A stretch of DNA of 12,632 bases from Minisyncoccota bacterium (GTDB lineage Bacteria; Patescibacteriota; Minisyncoccia; Phycocordibacterales; UBA2100), in assembly GCA_016763615.1 (NCBI GenBank), contig JAESTJ010000027.1:1-12632 (forward strand). Reading direction: 5' to 3'. Positions 1-5,781 of the stretch are shown here, piece by piece. The position numbers were made by a program, and so were the translations under genes. How positions within the stretch are numbered: position 1 is the first letter of the stretch; each line of letters opens with the position of its first letter. The notes under the pieces are model-generated. The model did not search any database, was not told the DNA's origin, and saw nothing but the letters and a program-made list of their open reading frames with translations.

Positions 1-282
1 TGTTTTTAAACGCTCCATATTCTTACGGTGTGAAATACCCTGCAAAGTTCTAGACATCTTTAAAATTTCAGGAGCAAGCTGTAAAAGTCGAAATCTAATG
101 TACTGATCTTTATTGGAACGTGCCTGACGTACATCCTTAAATTTAATGTGTTCCAATCCACGTGCATTGAATGTAATTTTTTCGCCTTTGAAATATGGGC
201 AAGGAACCGAATTTATTGATTTGTAATATTTCTCTGCTTGTTCACGAGCACGCTCAACTTTCTCTTCGCTTATATCAATCAT
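1..282 (-). CDS. Small hypothetical protein, C-terminus cut by window edge
   Basis: An open reading frame runs from an ATG at 282 to the left edge, giving 94 visible residues without a stop. An in-frame TGA lies four codons upstream (292-294), so this ATG is the only sensible start; no good SD precedes it. The protein begins MIDISEEKVERAREQAEKYY and continues with a short beta-like stretch (CPYFKGEKITFNARGLEHI), then a basic helix containing RFRLLQLAPEILK. The pattern 'ITFN..GLEHI' followed by 'R...LAPEIL' recalls small BECR-fold (RelE/barnase/colicin-like) nuclease families found in phage and toxin contexts. That is an impression from pattern only; no catalytic residue is certain. It lies downstream of tRNA-Gln on the same strand. 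Treat the function as unknown. Confidence 0.7.
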   Translation of the reverse strand, partial: MIDISEEKVERAREQAEKYYKSINSVPCPYFKGEKITFNARGLEHIKFKDVRQARSNKDQYIRFRLLQLAPEILKMSRTLQGISHRKNMERLKT

Positions 283-371
283 ACAAAAACATCATCTCAC
301 ACCCTTCTCTTATTGTCATATGGGGAGTTCCTGTGTGAAGACACATACTTGTACCCCTATGGTGATTTTTG

Positions 372-442
372 CTGTCGGACTAGGACTCGAACCTAGATTA
401 ACTGGACCAAAACCAGCCGTCCTACCATTAGACGATCCGACA
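372..442 (-). tRNA. tRNA-Gln (anticodon TTG)
   Basis: The minus strand folds into a complete cloverleaf of 71 nt. The acceptor stem is TGTCGGA/TCCGACA with discriminator G, and the D arm is GTC-TAATGGTAG-GAC. The anticodon stem GCTGG/CCAGT closes the loop TTTTGGT, giving anticodon TTG (reads CAA, Gln). The T arm is CTAGG-TTCGAGT-CCTAG. The weak U1-A72 first pair is typical of bacterial tRNA-Gln. CCA is not encoded (GC then an A-run follows), so it must be added by a nucleotidyltransferase. A short hairpin (TGTGT-GAAG-ACACA, 332-345) lies between it and the next gene. No convincing promoter was found directly upstream. Confidence 0.97.
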
Positions 443-485
443 ATATATATGGTATTTCTTAACTTTTCGACTCACTATCCAGTTA

Positions 486-536
486 ATAACTGGACACTAT
501 GATTCAAATTGCCAGCCGTCCCTATCATAAACGACG
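486..536 (-). other. Decayed tRNA-Gln-like sequence
   Basis: About 45 bp upstream of tRNA-Gln, on the same strand, is a stretch that repeats parts of that tRNA in the same order. CGTC is followed by a TTATGATA segment resembling the D loop TAATGGTA. Next comes an identical GGACGGCTGG (end of D arm and 5' anticodon stem), then after 16 nt an identical GTCCAGTTA (3' anticodon stem and beyond). The anticodon loop is replaced by a longer insert, and no T arm or acceptor partner is recognisable, so this cannot be a working tRNA. It most likely is a relic of a tandem duplication. It also contains one half of the palindrome TCCAGTTAATAACTGGA (478-494). Confidence 0.45.
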
Positions 537-577
537 TGGCAATATAAAAACGCCCAATGAACGCTTTTATGCCACGT
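534..577 (-). terminator. Long stem-loop, probable terminator of the serS-to-phosphatase block
   Basis: The arms 544-555 and 559-570 pair over 12 bp (with G-U pairs) around a 3-nt loop. The outer arms ACGTGGC (534-540) and GCCACGT (571-577) extend the stem to 19 bp, with a single 3-nt bulge at 541-543. Read on the minus strand, the 3' arm contains GTTTTTAT, so a U-rich segment follows the GC core as in an intrinsic terminator. It lies 33 nt beyond the stop of the last gene of the minus-strand block, with one smaller hairpin (581-597) between. Its outer arm overlaps a second possible hairpin (508-543), so the two folds exclude each other. Confidence 0.6.
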
Positions 578-580
578 ATC

Positions 581-597
581 CTAGCAGATACTGCTAG
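581..597. repeat. Perfect 7-bp inverted repeat (CTAGCAG-ATA-CTGCTAG)
   Basis: A perfect hairpin with a 3-nt loop lies 12 nt after the stop codon of the phosphatase gene. It has no following U-run on either strand, so alone it is a weak terminator. It may protect the 3' end of the message or pause polymerase before the larger hairpin that follows. Confidence 0.6.
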
Positions 598-609
598 AAC
601 TAACAATTT

Positions 610-1278
610 CTAGTCAGCCTTGTAACTCTTCCCTGAATTCAATTCACCTAAATGTGCGTGATCGTTCCAGGCTGATAGTATCCACTTCTTCTTTTCATCT
701 ACAGTGAAATAGGTAATTCCAGTGTTCGCACTACGCAAACTGGTCATAATACTGTGTACAAAAAGGTCTGGGGTAAGGTAATCTCCAAGAATATGATACG
801 CAACAAAGAATTTTGTGAAAAAGCCATGTGAAGTTACAACAATGTGTTGCTCAGGACGTTCCTCAAGAAGACGCGATAATTCTACAACTCGTTGCTTAAT
901 ATCCTTAAAGTGTTCCCCATCATCAATATTAGCGTCATGTATCCAACTGTATTCAAATTGGGCTACTGCCTGCATCACCATAGGATCATTGCGGTGTTTT
1001 CCATGTGTAAATATAGGAAGTTCTCTTTCGTGAGCCATATTTACTAACTCAAAAGGAACATTGTTGACAGCGGCTATCTTTCTACCGGTGTCTTCTGCTC
1101 GTTTATAGTGACTACTAAGAACCAATTGTATTGGGATACTTTTAAAGCGTTCTGCAACAAAAGCAGCTTGTTTTTCACCCTCTACAGCAAGAGGTGAGTC
1201 CGTTCCCTCTCGTATACCTGTTTCGTTCGCTCGACTACGGCCATGGCGTACTAAGTAAATATGTTTGAGTTCGCTCAT
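610..1278 (-). CDS. Histidine phosphatase family protein (phosphoglycerate-mutase-like fold)
   Basis: A cytosolic enzyme of the histidine phosphatase superfamily (222 aa). The N-terminal motif LVRHGRSRANE carries the phospho-acceptor His12 within RHG (11-13). SSHYKRAEDTG (55-65) is the usual second phosphate-pocket segment with its arginine. HERE (83-86) supplies acidic residues, and VVTSHGFFTKF carries the second conserved His151. The family includes phosphoglycerate mutases, cobalamin/nucleotide phosphatases and SixA-type protein phosphatases; the sequence does not decide the substrate. The start ATG follows AGGTAACTAAT, so the SD-like AGG lies inside the last codons of dnaX. The two genes are one base apart and probably translationally coupled. 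It is the last gene of the minus-strand block. Confidence 0.9.
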   Translation of the reverse strand: MSELKHIYLVRHGRSRANETGIREGTDSPLAVEGEKQAAFVAERFKSIPIQLVLSSHYKRAEDTGRKIAAVNNVPFELVNMAHERELPIFTHGKHRNDPMVMQAVAQFEYSWIHDANIDDGEHFKDIKQRVVELSRLLEERPEQHIVVTSHGFFTKFFVAYHILGDYLTPDLFVHSIMTSLRSANTGITYFTVDEKKKWILSAWNDHAHLGELNSGKSYKAD

Positions 1279-1279
1279 A

Positions 1280-2341
1280 TTAGTTACCTAAAATGCTTAT
1301 AACAGCAAGTTCTAAAGGTAGCTGTTTAATGTACGCGTGTGGCGTATCTGTGTATGCTCGCAAAAGTGCCAGAAGTGTTTTTGAATTTACTTTCGATTCT
1401 GCTTCAGTTGAGAGCTTCTTTAGAAGAGTAAAATCATCTTTACCAAATTGTTCTTCGATACTTTTTTGTATTGAGCTTGAATTTCGCAAAAGCATAACGG
1501 CACGAACTCTATCAAGAAGTAATTTTTGAAACGTTACAAAATCCACACCCGCTTCAACAGTTTCTTGTATGTGGCGTAGGGCTTCATCAAGATTACCTTC
1601 AGAAATAGCGGTGAGTAACCCACTCACTAACTCCCCACGCGGTGCACCCGTTACCAACTCTACTTCGCTACGAGTTATTTTTTTGCCTGCCTTGTCGGCA
1701 GACAGGTCAGACGAATAGGAGAGGACTTTCTGCAAAATACCTAGTGCATCACGAAATGAACCCTCTGCAAGAATTGCAATAAGTTCAGCTGCATCCTTTT
1801 CTAGAACGACCTTCTCACCCTTTGCCACTTTACTAACAGAAGAAGTAAGAATGCTGCGTGTTGGTTGTTTGAAGGTATAACTTTGGCAGCGCGATACAAT
1901 AGTGTCTGGTAGTTTATCTATTTCAGTAGTAGCAAGAATAAATATCACATGCTTTGGAGGCTCTTCGAGTGTTTTAAGAAAAGCATTAAATGCCTCTTTA
2001 GTGAGCATGTGTACTTCGTCAATAATGTATACCTTATACTCTGAATCAAACGGAAGTGTGTGCACCGATTCGTTAAGTTCGCGAAAGTCATCAATCTTAC
2101 GATTTGATGCTGCGTCCATTTCATATAAATCCTTCGAAGTAGTTCCAATTTCCTTAGCTAAAATTCTTGCTACGGTTGTTTTCCCTGTTCCTCTTCCCCC
2201 TGCAAAAAGATAGGCGTGTGCAATGTTTTTTGTCTCAATCTCCTTCTGCAACACATCAATTATGTGGTCTTGCCCTAAAACATCCTTAAAAGAAGATGGG
2301 CGGTATTTTCTATACAGTGCACTGTGAGATTCTCCTTTCAT
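1280..2341 (-). CDS. dnaX: DNA polymerase III subunit gamma/tau (clamp-loader ATPase), short form
   Basis: The AAA+ motor of the clamp loader, which opens the sliding clamp at replication forks. Counting from the chosen start, the SALYRKYRP motif (7-15) is followed by Walker A GGRGTGKTT (48-56), Walker B IIDEVH (106-111), the LEEPP arginine-finger region (125-129), sensor 1 LATT (136-139) and sensor 2 GSFRDA (194-199). A collar domain follows to residue 353. There is no tau-like C-terminal extension. The four-cysteine zinc module normally found between Walker A and the DAAS motif is missing: AKEIGTTSKDLYEMDAAS joins directly. Upstream in-frame ATGs (2404, 2383) exist, but 2404 lies in a hairpin. 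The ATG at 2341 fits the usual N-terminus and has a -10-like box 8 nt upstream. Residues 212-220 come from an inserted palindrome. Confidence 0.93.
   Translation of the reverse strand: MKGESHSALYRKYRPSSFKDVLGQDHIIDVLQKEIETKNIAHAYLFAGGRGTGKTTVARILAKEIGTTSKDLYEMDAASNRKIDDFRELNESVHTLPFDSEYKVYIIDEVHMLTKEAFNAFLKTLEEPPKHVIFILATTEIDKLPDTIVSRCQSYTFKQPTRSILTSSVSKVAKGEKVVLEKDAAELIAILAEGSFRDALGILQKVLSYSSDLSADKAGKKITRSEVELVTGAPRGELVSGLLTAISEGNLDEALRHIQETVEAGVDFVTFQKLLLDRVRAVMLLRNSSSIQKSIEEQFGKDDFTLLKKLSTEAESKVNSKTLLALLRAYTDTPHAYIKQLPLELAVISILGN
1685..1708. repeat. In-frame palindromic repeat inside dnaX (copy 1)
   Basis: A GC-rich imperfect palindrome: GCCTGCC (1685-1691), a short spacer, then GGCAGACAGG (1697-1706). 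The core CTGCC/GGCAG forms a 5-bp stem. It shares GCCTGCC and GCAGACAGG with the copy in dus (3234-3262) but has a shorter centre. On the coding strand it supplies DLSADKAGK (residues 212-220) at the junction between the AAA+ lid and the collar, a place where DnaX proteins need no such segment. A run of seven A on the coding strand (1678-1684) follows directly. Confidence 0.6.
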
Positions 2342-2349
2342 TGGAGAGT

Positions 2350-2379
2350 AGTATACCTTAGCTCTGACTTTGCTGTCGA
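2350..2379 (-). promoter_or_regulatory. Candidate promoter of dnaX, possibly giving a leaderless message
   Basis: On the minus strand TCGACA (2374-2379, 5 of 6 matches to TTGACA) and TATACT (2350-2355, 5 of 6 to TATAAT) are separated by 18 bp. The ATG at 2341 begins 8 nt after the -10 box, so transcription would start at or within a base or two of the start codon. No SD is present at the normal distance from that ATG. It would allow dnaX to be expressed independently of the upstream genes. Confidence 0.4.
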
Positions 2380-2389
2380 ACATAGTTCC

Positions 2390-2423
2390 GTGTGTAAGAC
2401 ACACAACAGCAAAGTTTTTGCTG
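2390..2423. repeat. Two adjacent small hairpins between dus and dnaX
   Basis: GTGTGT-AAG-ACACAC (2390-2404) and CAGCAAA-GTT-TTTGCTG (2407-2423) are perfect inverted repeats two bases apart, just after the dus stop (2435-2437). The second arm TTTGCTG gives a weak U-rich 3' side on the plus strand only. They may attenuate read-through from dus into dnaX. They also overlap the most distal possible dnaX start (2404), which argues against that start. Confidence 0.5.
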
Positions 2424-2434
2424 GGTATACCAGA

Positions 2435-3424
2435 TTACGAAAGGTGACTCTTTAACACTTCTTTTACCTGTGCGGCATTCTCACACTCCATAAGTTGCAT
2501 ACGCAGTTCTTTGGCTCCGCGAAATCCTTCCACATAACTCGAGAAATGTTTTCGCATAGTAGCAAAACTTTTTATGTTCTTAAATTCTTTTTCGAAAAGC
2601 TGTGTGTGCTCAATAAGTACCCAAAGTTTTTCTTCAAGCGACGGTGTGTAGTCACTCATTGTCCATGGATTGCCAAACATTCCACGGCCAATCATTACAC
2701 CATCGGCTCCACTCTCCTTTGCTCGTTCACGTGCGTGTGCAACATCACGAACATCTCCATTTCCAATAATAAGAGTACTACTCCCCAGTGAGTCACGTAT
2801 TTTTACTGCGTCTCGTATATATTCCCAATTTGCGGGCACTTTGCTTAATTCCTTACGAGTGCGCGCATGCAAGGTAATAGCAGCAGGCGCAACCTCAAGA
2901 AGTGCGGGGAGCCATTCACTTAACTGATTGCTATCGTAACCAACGCGAGTTTTTACAGAAACCGGCAAATCTCCAGCCCCATCTTTAGCTGCGAGAATAA
3001 GTTCTTGTGCTAATTTATAATTTTTAATTAGCGCTGCACCAGCTCCCTGCTTTTCCACAGACTTATCAGGACATCCCATGTTTATGTCCACTCCATCAAA
3101 GCCAAGTTCTTTAGCAAGGGAAGCTGCGTTTTTCATGTACTCTGGCGTGGCACTAAATATCTGAGCGACTATTGGACGCTCATTTTCTCCAAAACGAAAC
3201 TTTGCAAGTAATTTTTCTTTCCCTTTTTCATCGGCCTGCCTGTGCGGTGCACGCAGACAGGCAAACTCTAGCCCATCTGCTGAGGTAAATTCAGTAAATG
3301 TTACATATTTTCCACCGTGCTTTTTGCTGTACTTAGCGATGACGGAGCGAAACGCCGCGTCAGTGACATCTTCCATTGGGGCCAATGCCAAAAACGGCTT
3401 TTCTAATTCTTTCCAAAAATTCAT
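2435..3424 (-). CDS. dus: tRNA-dihydrouridine synthase (Dus family, DusB-like)
   Basis: A flavin-dependent enzyme that reduces specific uridines of tRNA to dihydrouridine using NAD(P)H. Counting from ATG 3424, FLALAPMEDVTD (11-22) is the FMN-binding start of the TIM barrel. RPIVAQIF (83-90) and GVDINMGCP (111-119) follow, with catalytic Cys118. VSVKTRVGYD (155-164), ITLHARTR (183-190), IIGNGDV (219-225) and GVMIGRGMFGNPW (242-254) complete the barrel signature, and a helical C-terminal domain follows. An in-frame TTG at 3448 lies inside the inserted mobile element and would add eight residues; ATG 3424 fits the family better. Residues 53-66 (EFACLRAPHRQADE region) look inserted and derive from a palindrome. 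The start codon itself is part of a target-site duplication. SD support is poor: GGG directly abuts the ATG. Confidence 0.93.
   Translation of the reverse strand: MNFWKELEKPFLALAPMEDVTDAAFRSVIAKYSKKHGGKYVTFTEFTSADGLEFACLRAPHRQADEKGKEKLLAKFRFGENERPIVAQIFSATPEYMKNAASLAKELGFDGVDINMGCPDKSVEKQGAGAALIKNYKLAQELILAAKDGAGDLPVSVKTRVGYDSNQLSEWLPALLEVAPAAITLHARTRKELSKVPANWEYIRDAVKIRDSLGSSTLIIGNGDVRDVAHARERAKESGADGVMIGRGMFGNPWTMSDYTPSLEEKLWVLIEHTQLFEKEFKNIKSFATMRKHFSSYVEGFRGAKELRMQLMECENAAQVKEVLKSHLS
3234..3262. repeat. In-frame palindromic repeat inside dus (copy 2)
   Basis: An imperfect GC-rich palindrome: GCCTGCC (3234-3240), TGTGCGGTGCACGCA (3241-3255, itself containing TGCG/CGCA), then GACAGGC (3256-3262). 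The outer arms GCCTG/CAGGC pair. It shares its outer sequences with copy 1 in dnaX. Read on the coding strand it yields ACLRAPHRQA between SADGL and KEKLL of Dus. Normal Dus proteins have only a short turn there, so the repeat adds about 12-14 residues without breaking the frame. Confidence 0.65.
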
Positions 3425-3538
3425 CCCGTTAGAGATAGCTTTACGCAAGCTATGTTATTAGAGATTTTAGTAAACATGATAGTCATGACAATTAAATAAC
3501 GTAAAGTACGCAAACGTAACAGCGTGATCTCTAACGGG
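3425..3538. mobile_element. MITE-like element, 114 bp, with 12-bp terminal inverted repeats and 6-bp target duplication
   Basis: Terminal repeats CCCGTTAGAGAT (3425-3436) and ATCTCTAACGGG (3527-3538) are perfect inverted copies. Both sides are flanked by the direct repeat ATTCAT (3419-3424 and 3539-3544), the signature of transposition with a 6-bp target duplication. The interior is AT-rich and has no gene. It holds a further copy of TTAGAGAT (3458-3465), a hairpin ATAGCTT/AAGCTAT (3435-3453), and a promoter-like pair facing dus. ATTCAT read on the minus strand is ATGAAT, the first two codons of dus, so the insertion duplicated the start codon. Removing the element and one copy of the repeat puts dus 18 nt behind the ftsQ stop, like the other tight junctions of this block. 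No transposase is present; mobility would need one supplied from elsewhere. Confidence 0.75.
3464..3491 (-). promoter_or_regulatory. Promoter-like sequence inside the MITE, directed into dus
   Basis: On the minus strand TTGTCA (3486-3491) and TAAAAT (3464-3469) are separated by 16 bp; each matches the sigma-70 consensus at 5 of 6 positions. Transcription would start near 3457, leaving a leader of roughly 33 nt that contains the hairpin ATAGCTT/AAGCTAT and ends at the dus ATG. If active, the element replaced or added to read-through transcription from ftsQ. Confidence 0.45.
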
Positions 3539-3562
3539 ATTCATGGTGCTACACTAGCAATA

Positions 3563-4486
3563 TTATTCCGTGCTGTCAGTAGATTCACGTACTGTATAGT
3601 ACACTCGTTCATCAAAGCGCATGTCTATATAGCGAATAGTTTCTAGTTGTCCCCGTAAGTTATGCTCTTCTAAAATTGCCTCTAAGTTAAAAGCGGTAGC
3701 ACCCAAATCTTTATCCAGCGCAACACGCAATTCCCAATTAGGATCAAGTGTGACCCGTGCATCATTTCCTTCAAAAACAAATTTTGTCGGTTGCAAATCC
3801 AGTAGTTCTAATTCTTTTAAAAACACTTCCACTTGAGAAAAATACGTGGAGTCTACAGAACTACGCAATACGTTGACTCTAGATTCTTCTATACCACCTT
3901 CAAAAATTATTGCGTTCCCAGCTTGCTGAATTTCACTCTCTACTCCTTGGAATATATAACCGTTTTCATCAATCAAATAACACGTACGTTTCTCTTCAAC
4001 ACCACGACACCATAGAGCGTATGGCTCGCGTTCGACTATAGAGACAGAGACTTGTTGTTGTGTTGGCTGTCTTTGTATAGAAATTGTTTTTATTTTAGAA
4101 AATTCAAAACTAAGAATGTCTTCAAGCTCTACACTCGGATACAAAATAGTATTCTGCTTCGAGAACAAAAACAAAGCAGGTTGCGCAGTTAAAATCATCA
4201 TTTTTGACTGAATTGCCCTAGTACTTACAGTTTCGTTTCCTTCTACAACTATTCGCTGCACTGCAAGAATATCTAGAAATGAAATCCAGCTTAAACCTCC
4301 TCCTAGAGCAACTACAATAACTAATACGAGAGCAGTACGTAAACACCGTATTTTTGTTCGCCTGTTGGCTACTTTTGAATTTGAAAGTTTGGAACGCGCA
4401 CGTTTATCCTTTGTTAAAACTACCAACCGTGACAGTCCAGCCTTATTCAATACTGGAACTCTGTCTTTGCGACTCCCCTTCCACAT
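3563..4486 (-). CDS. ftsQ: FtsQ-like cell division protein (POTRA domain)
   Basis: A single-pass inner-membrane division protein of 307 aa that links the late divisome proteins. A basic cytoplasmic N-terminus (about residues 1-50, many Lys/Arg) precedes one membrane helix (about 51-69, ALVLVIVVALGGGLSW). The POTRA domain follows (FLDILAVQRIVVEGNETVSTRAIQSKM, about 70-145). The beta domain includes REPYALWC....CYLIDENGYIF, a pattern typical of FtsQ in these bacteria, with two cysteines that could pair outside the cell. Overall identity is weak, as usual for FtsQ, so a DivIB/FtsQ assignment rests on architecture. The start lies 3 nt after the serS stop with no SD, so translation probably depends on coupling. 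Finding it beside serS, rather than in a mur/ftsA/ftsZ cluster, is unusual for most bacteria. Confidence 0.82.
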   Translation of the reverse strand: MWKGSRKDRVPVLNKAGLSRLVVLTKDKRARSKLSNSKVANRRTKIRCLRTALVLVIVVALGGGLSWISFLDILAVQRIVVEGNETVSTRAIQSKMMILTAQPALFLFSKQNTILYPSVELEDILSFEFSKIKTISIQRQPTQQQVSVSIVEREPYALWCRGVEEKRTCYLIDENGYIFQGVESEIQQAGNAIIFEGGIEESRVNVLRSSVDSTYFSQVEVFLKELELLDLQPTKFVFEGNDARVTLDPNWELRVALDKDLGATAFNLEAILEEHNLRGQLETIRYIDMRFDERVYYTVRESTDSTE

Positions 4487-4489
4487 ATG

Positions 4490-5761
4490 TTATTTTTTAG
4501 ATATCGACTCTCTTCCTTGCATGTATGGTCGTAATACTTCAGGAATTGTAATGGTCCCGTCTTCTTGCTGGTAGTTTTCAATAAGTGACACTAAAATACG
4601 TGGAGTAGGGATGGCAGTGCAATTTAAAGAGTGCACATAGCGTATCTTTCCATCATCATCTTTATAGCGAGTATTAAAACGACGTGTTTGGAAATCGTGG
4701 AGATACGAAGCGGAACTGATTTCACGATACTTTTCTTCTAAGGGTACCCAAAGTTCAATATCGTATTTTTTTACTTGCCCTTGTCCTAGGTCGCCTCCGC
4801 AGTTGAGTACTGTTCTGTACGGGATTTTTAGTGACTCAATAAATTCCTCGGTATTTCTATTTAACCATTCATGCCACTTTACTGACTCTTCATGACTGGC
4901 TTCGCACAATATAACTTGCTCAAGTTTGTAAAACTCATGTACTCGAATAAGACCTTTAGTGTCCCTACCGTGACTACCCGCTTCGCGCCTATAGCACGGT
5001 GAGAATGAGAGAAACTTCTTTGGTAGTTCCGACTTTTCTAGTACTTCGTCTGCATGATACCCCATGGTTGCAATCTCACTGGTACCCGCTAAATAATCAT
5101 CGTCTTGAGTGCGATACACATCTTCTGCTTCATTAGGTAAATGCCCAGTACCAAACAAATTACTTTTGCGCACTATTGCAGGAACAATCATTGGGTCGAA
5201 TCCTCTCTTGAGAAAAAAATCCATCGCATAATTCCAGATAGCATATGAAAGAAGCGCCCCATCATTTTTTAGAAAATATCCGCGGAAACCAGAGACTTTC
5301 ACACCACGTTCAAAGTCAACCATGTCGAGGTTATTCATAATGTCGACGTGACTTTTAGCTTCAAAGCTAAACTCAGTTTTATCACCCCAATTTTTTATCT
5401 CCTTATTATCTTCATCACTATCTCCATCAGGTACAGACATATCGGGAACGTTTGGAACTTGCAACATAAGAGCCTGCCAGCCCACCATCACTTCTTTAAG
5501 TTTATCTTCCTCTTTTTGTAACTCTGTTTTAAGAGTCTGCATATCTACAATCATTTCTTCTCTTTTATGAGTATCAGACTCTGAAGAAATATTCTTAGAC
5601 ACTTCATTCTGAGTTGCTCTTTTTTCCTCTATTGATTGCAATAGTTCTTTACGTGAATCATCGAGGGCAAGTAGCTTATCCAAATCAATTTCGACATGTT
5701 TCTTTTTCGCTCCTGCCGCCACGACTTCTTTGTTTTCGCGGATGAATTTGATGTTTAACAT
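4490..5761 (-). CDS. serS: Seryl-tRNA synthetase
   Basis: A class II aminoacyl-tRNA synthetase charging tRNA-Ser with serine; 423 aa, the normal bacterial length. Residues 1-110 form the tRNA-binding antiparallel coiled coil (MLNIKFIRENKEVV, then long charged helices up to QVPNVPD). The catalytic core shows the serine-pocket motif GTSE (226-229), motif 2 FSPCYRREAGSHGRDTKG (253-270) with its ATP-binding arginines, and motif 3 (RILVSLIENYQ, 388-398). The usual 'NGSG' before motif 3 reads NCTA (380-383), a variant I associate with CPR SerS. The start ATG lies 17 bp from the divergent dprA start. It opens the minus-strand block and is followed 3 nt later by ftsQ. Confidence 0.97.
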   Translation of the reverse strand: MLNIKFIRENKEVVAAGAKKKHVEIDLDKLLALDDSRKELLQSIEEKRATQNEVSKNISSESDTHKREEMIVDMQTLKTELQKEEDKLKEVMVGWQALMLQVPNVPDMSVPDGDSDEDNKEIKNWGDKTEFSFEAKSHVDIMNNLDMVDFERGVKVSGFRGYFLKNDGALLSYAIWNYAMDFFLKRGFDPMIVPAIVRKSNLFGTGHLPNEAEDVYRTQDDDYLAGTSEIATMGYHADEVLEKSELPKKFLSFSPCYRREAGSHGRDTKGLIRVHEFYKLEQVILCEASHEESVKWHEWLNRNTEEFIESLKIPYRTVLNCGGDLGQGQVKKYDIELWVPLEEKYREISSASYLHDFQTRRFNTRYKDDDGKIRYVHSLNCTAIPTPRILVSLIENYQQEDGTITIPEVLRPYMQGRESISKK

Positions 5762-5781
5762 AGTGATACAATCCTACTATG
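5759..5781. promoter_or_regulatory. Divergent start region of serS and dprA
   Basis: Only 17 bp (5762-5778) separate the two start codons, and both starts read ACTATG, forming the inverted repeat CATAGT/ACTATG. On the plus strand TACAAT (5767-5772, 5 of 6 to the -10 consensus) lies 6 nt before the dprA ATG, so a dprA transcript could begin at its start codon. On the minus strand TAGGAT lies 9 nt before the serS ATG and AGGA may act as a weak SD. No good -35 boxes are seen. Each promoter must reach into the coding start of the other gene. Confidence 0.4.

Noticed and set aside
443..533. T-box riboswitch or CRISPR repeat upstream of tRNA-Gln
   Set aside because: No T-box sequence, no specifier stem followed by an antiterminator, and no regularly spaced repeats.
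2342..2404. Longer DnaX start at 2404
   Set aside because: The extra 21 residues are unlike DnaX N-termini, the start lies in a hairpin, and a promoter-like sequence sits inside the extension.
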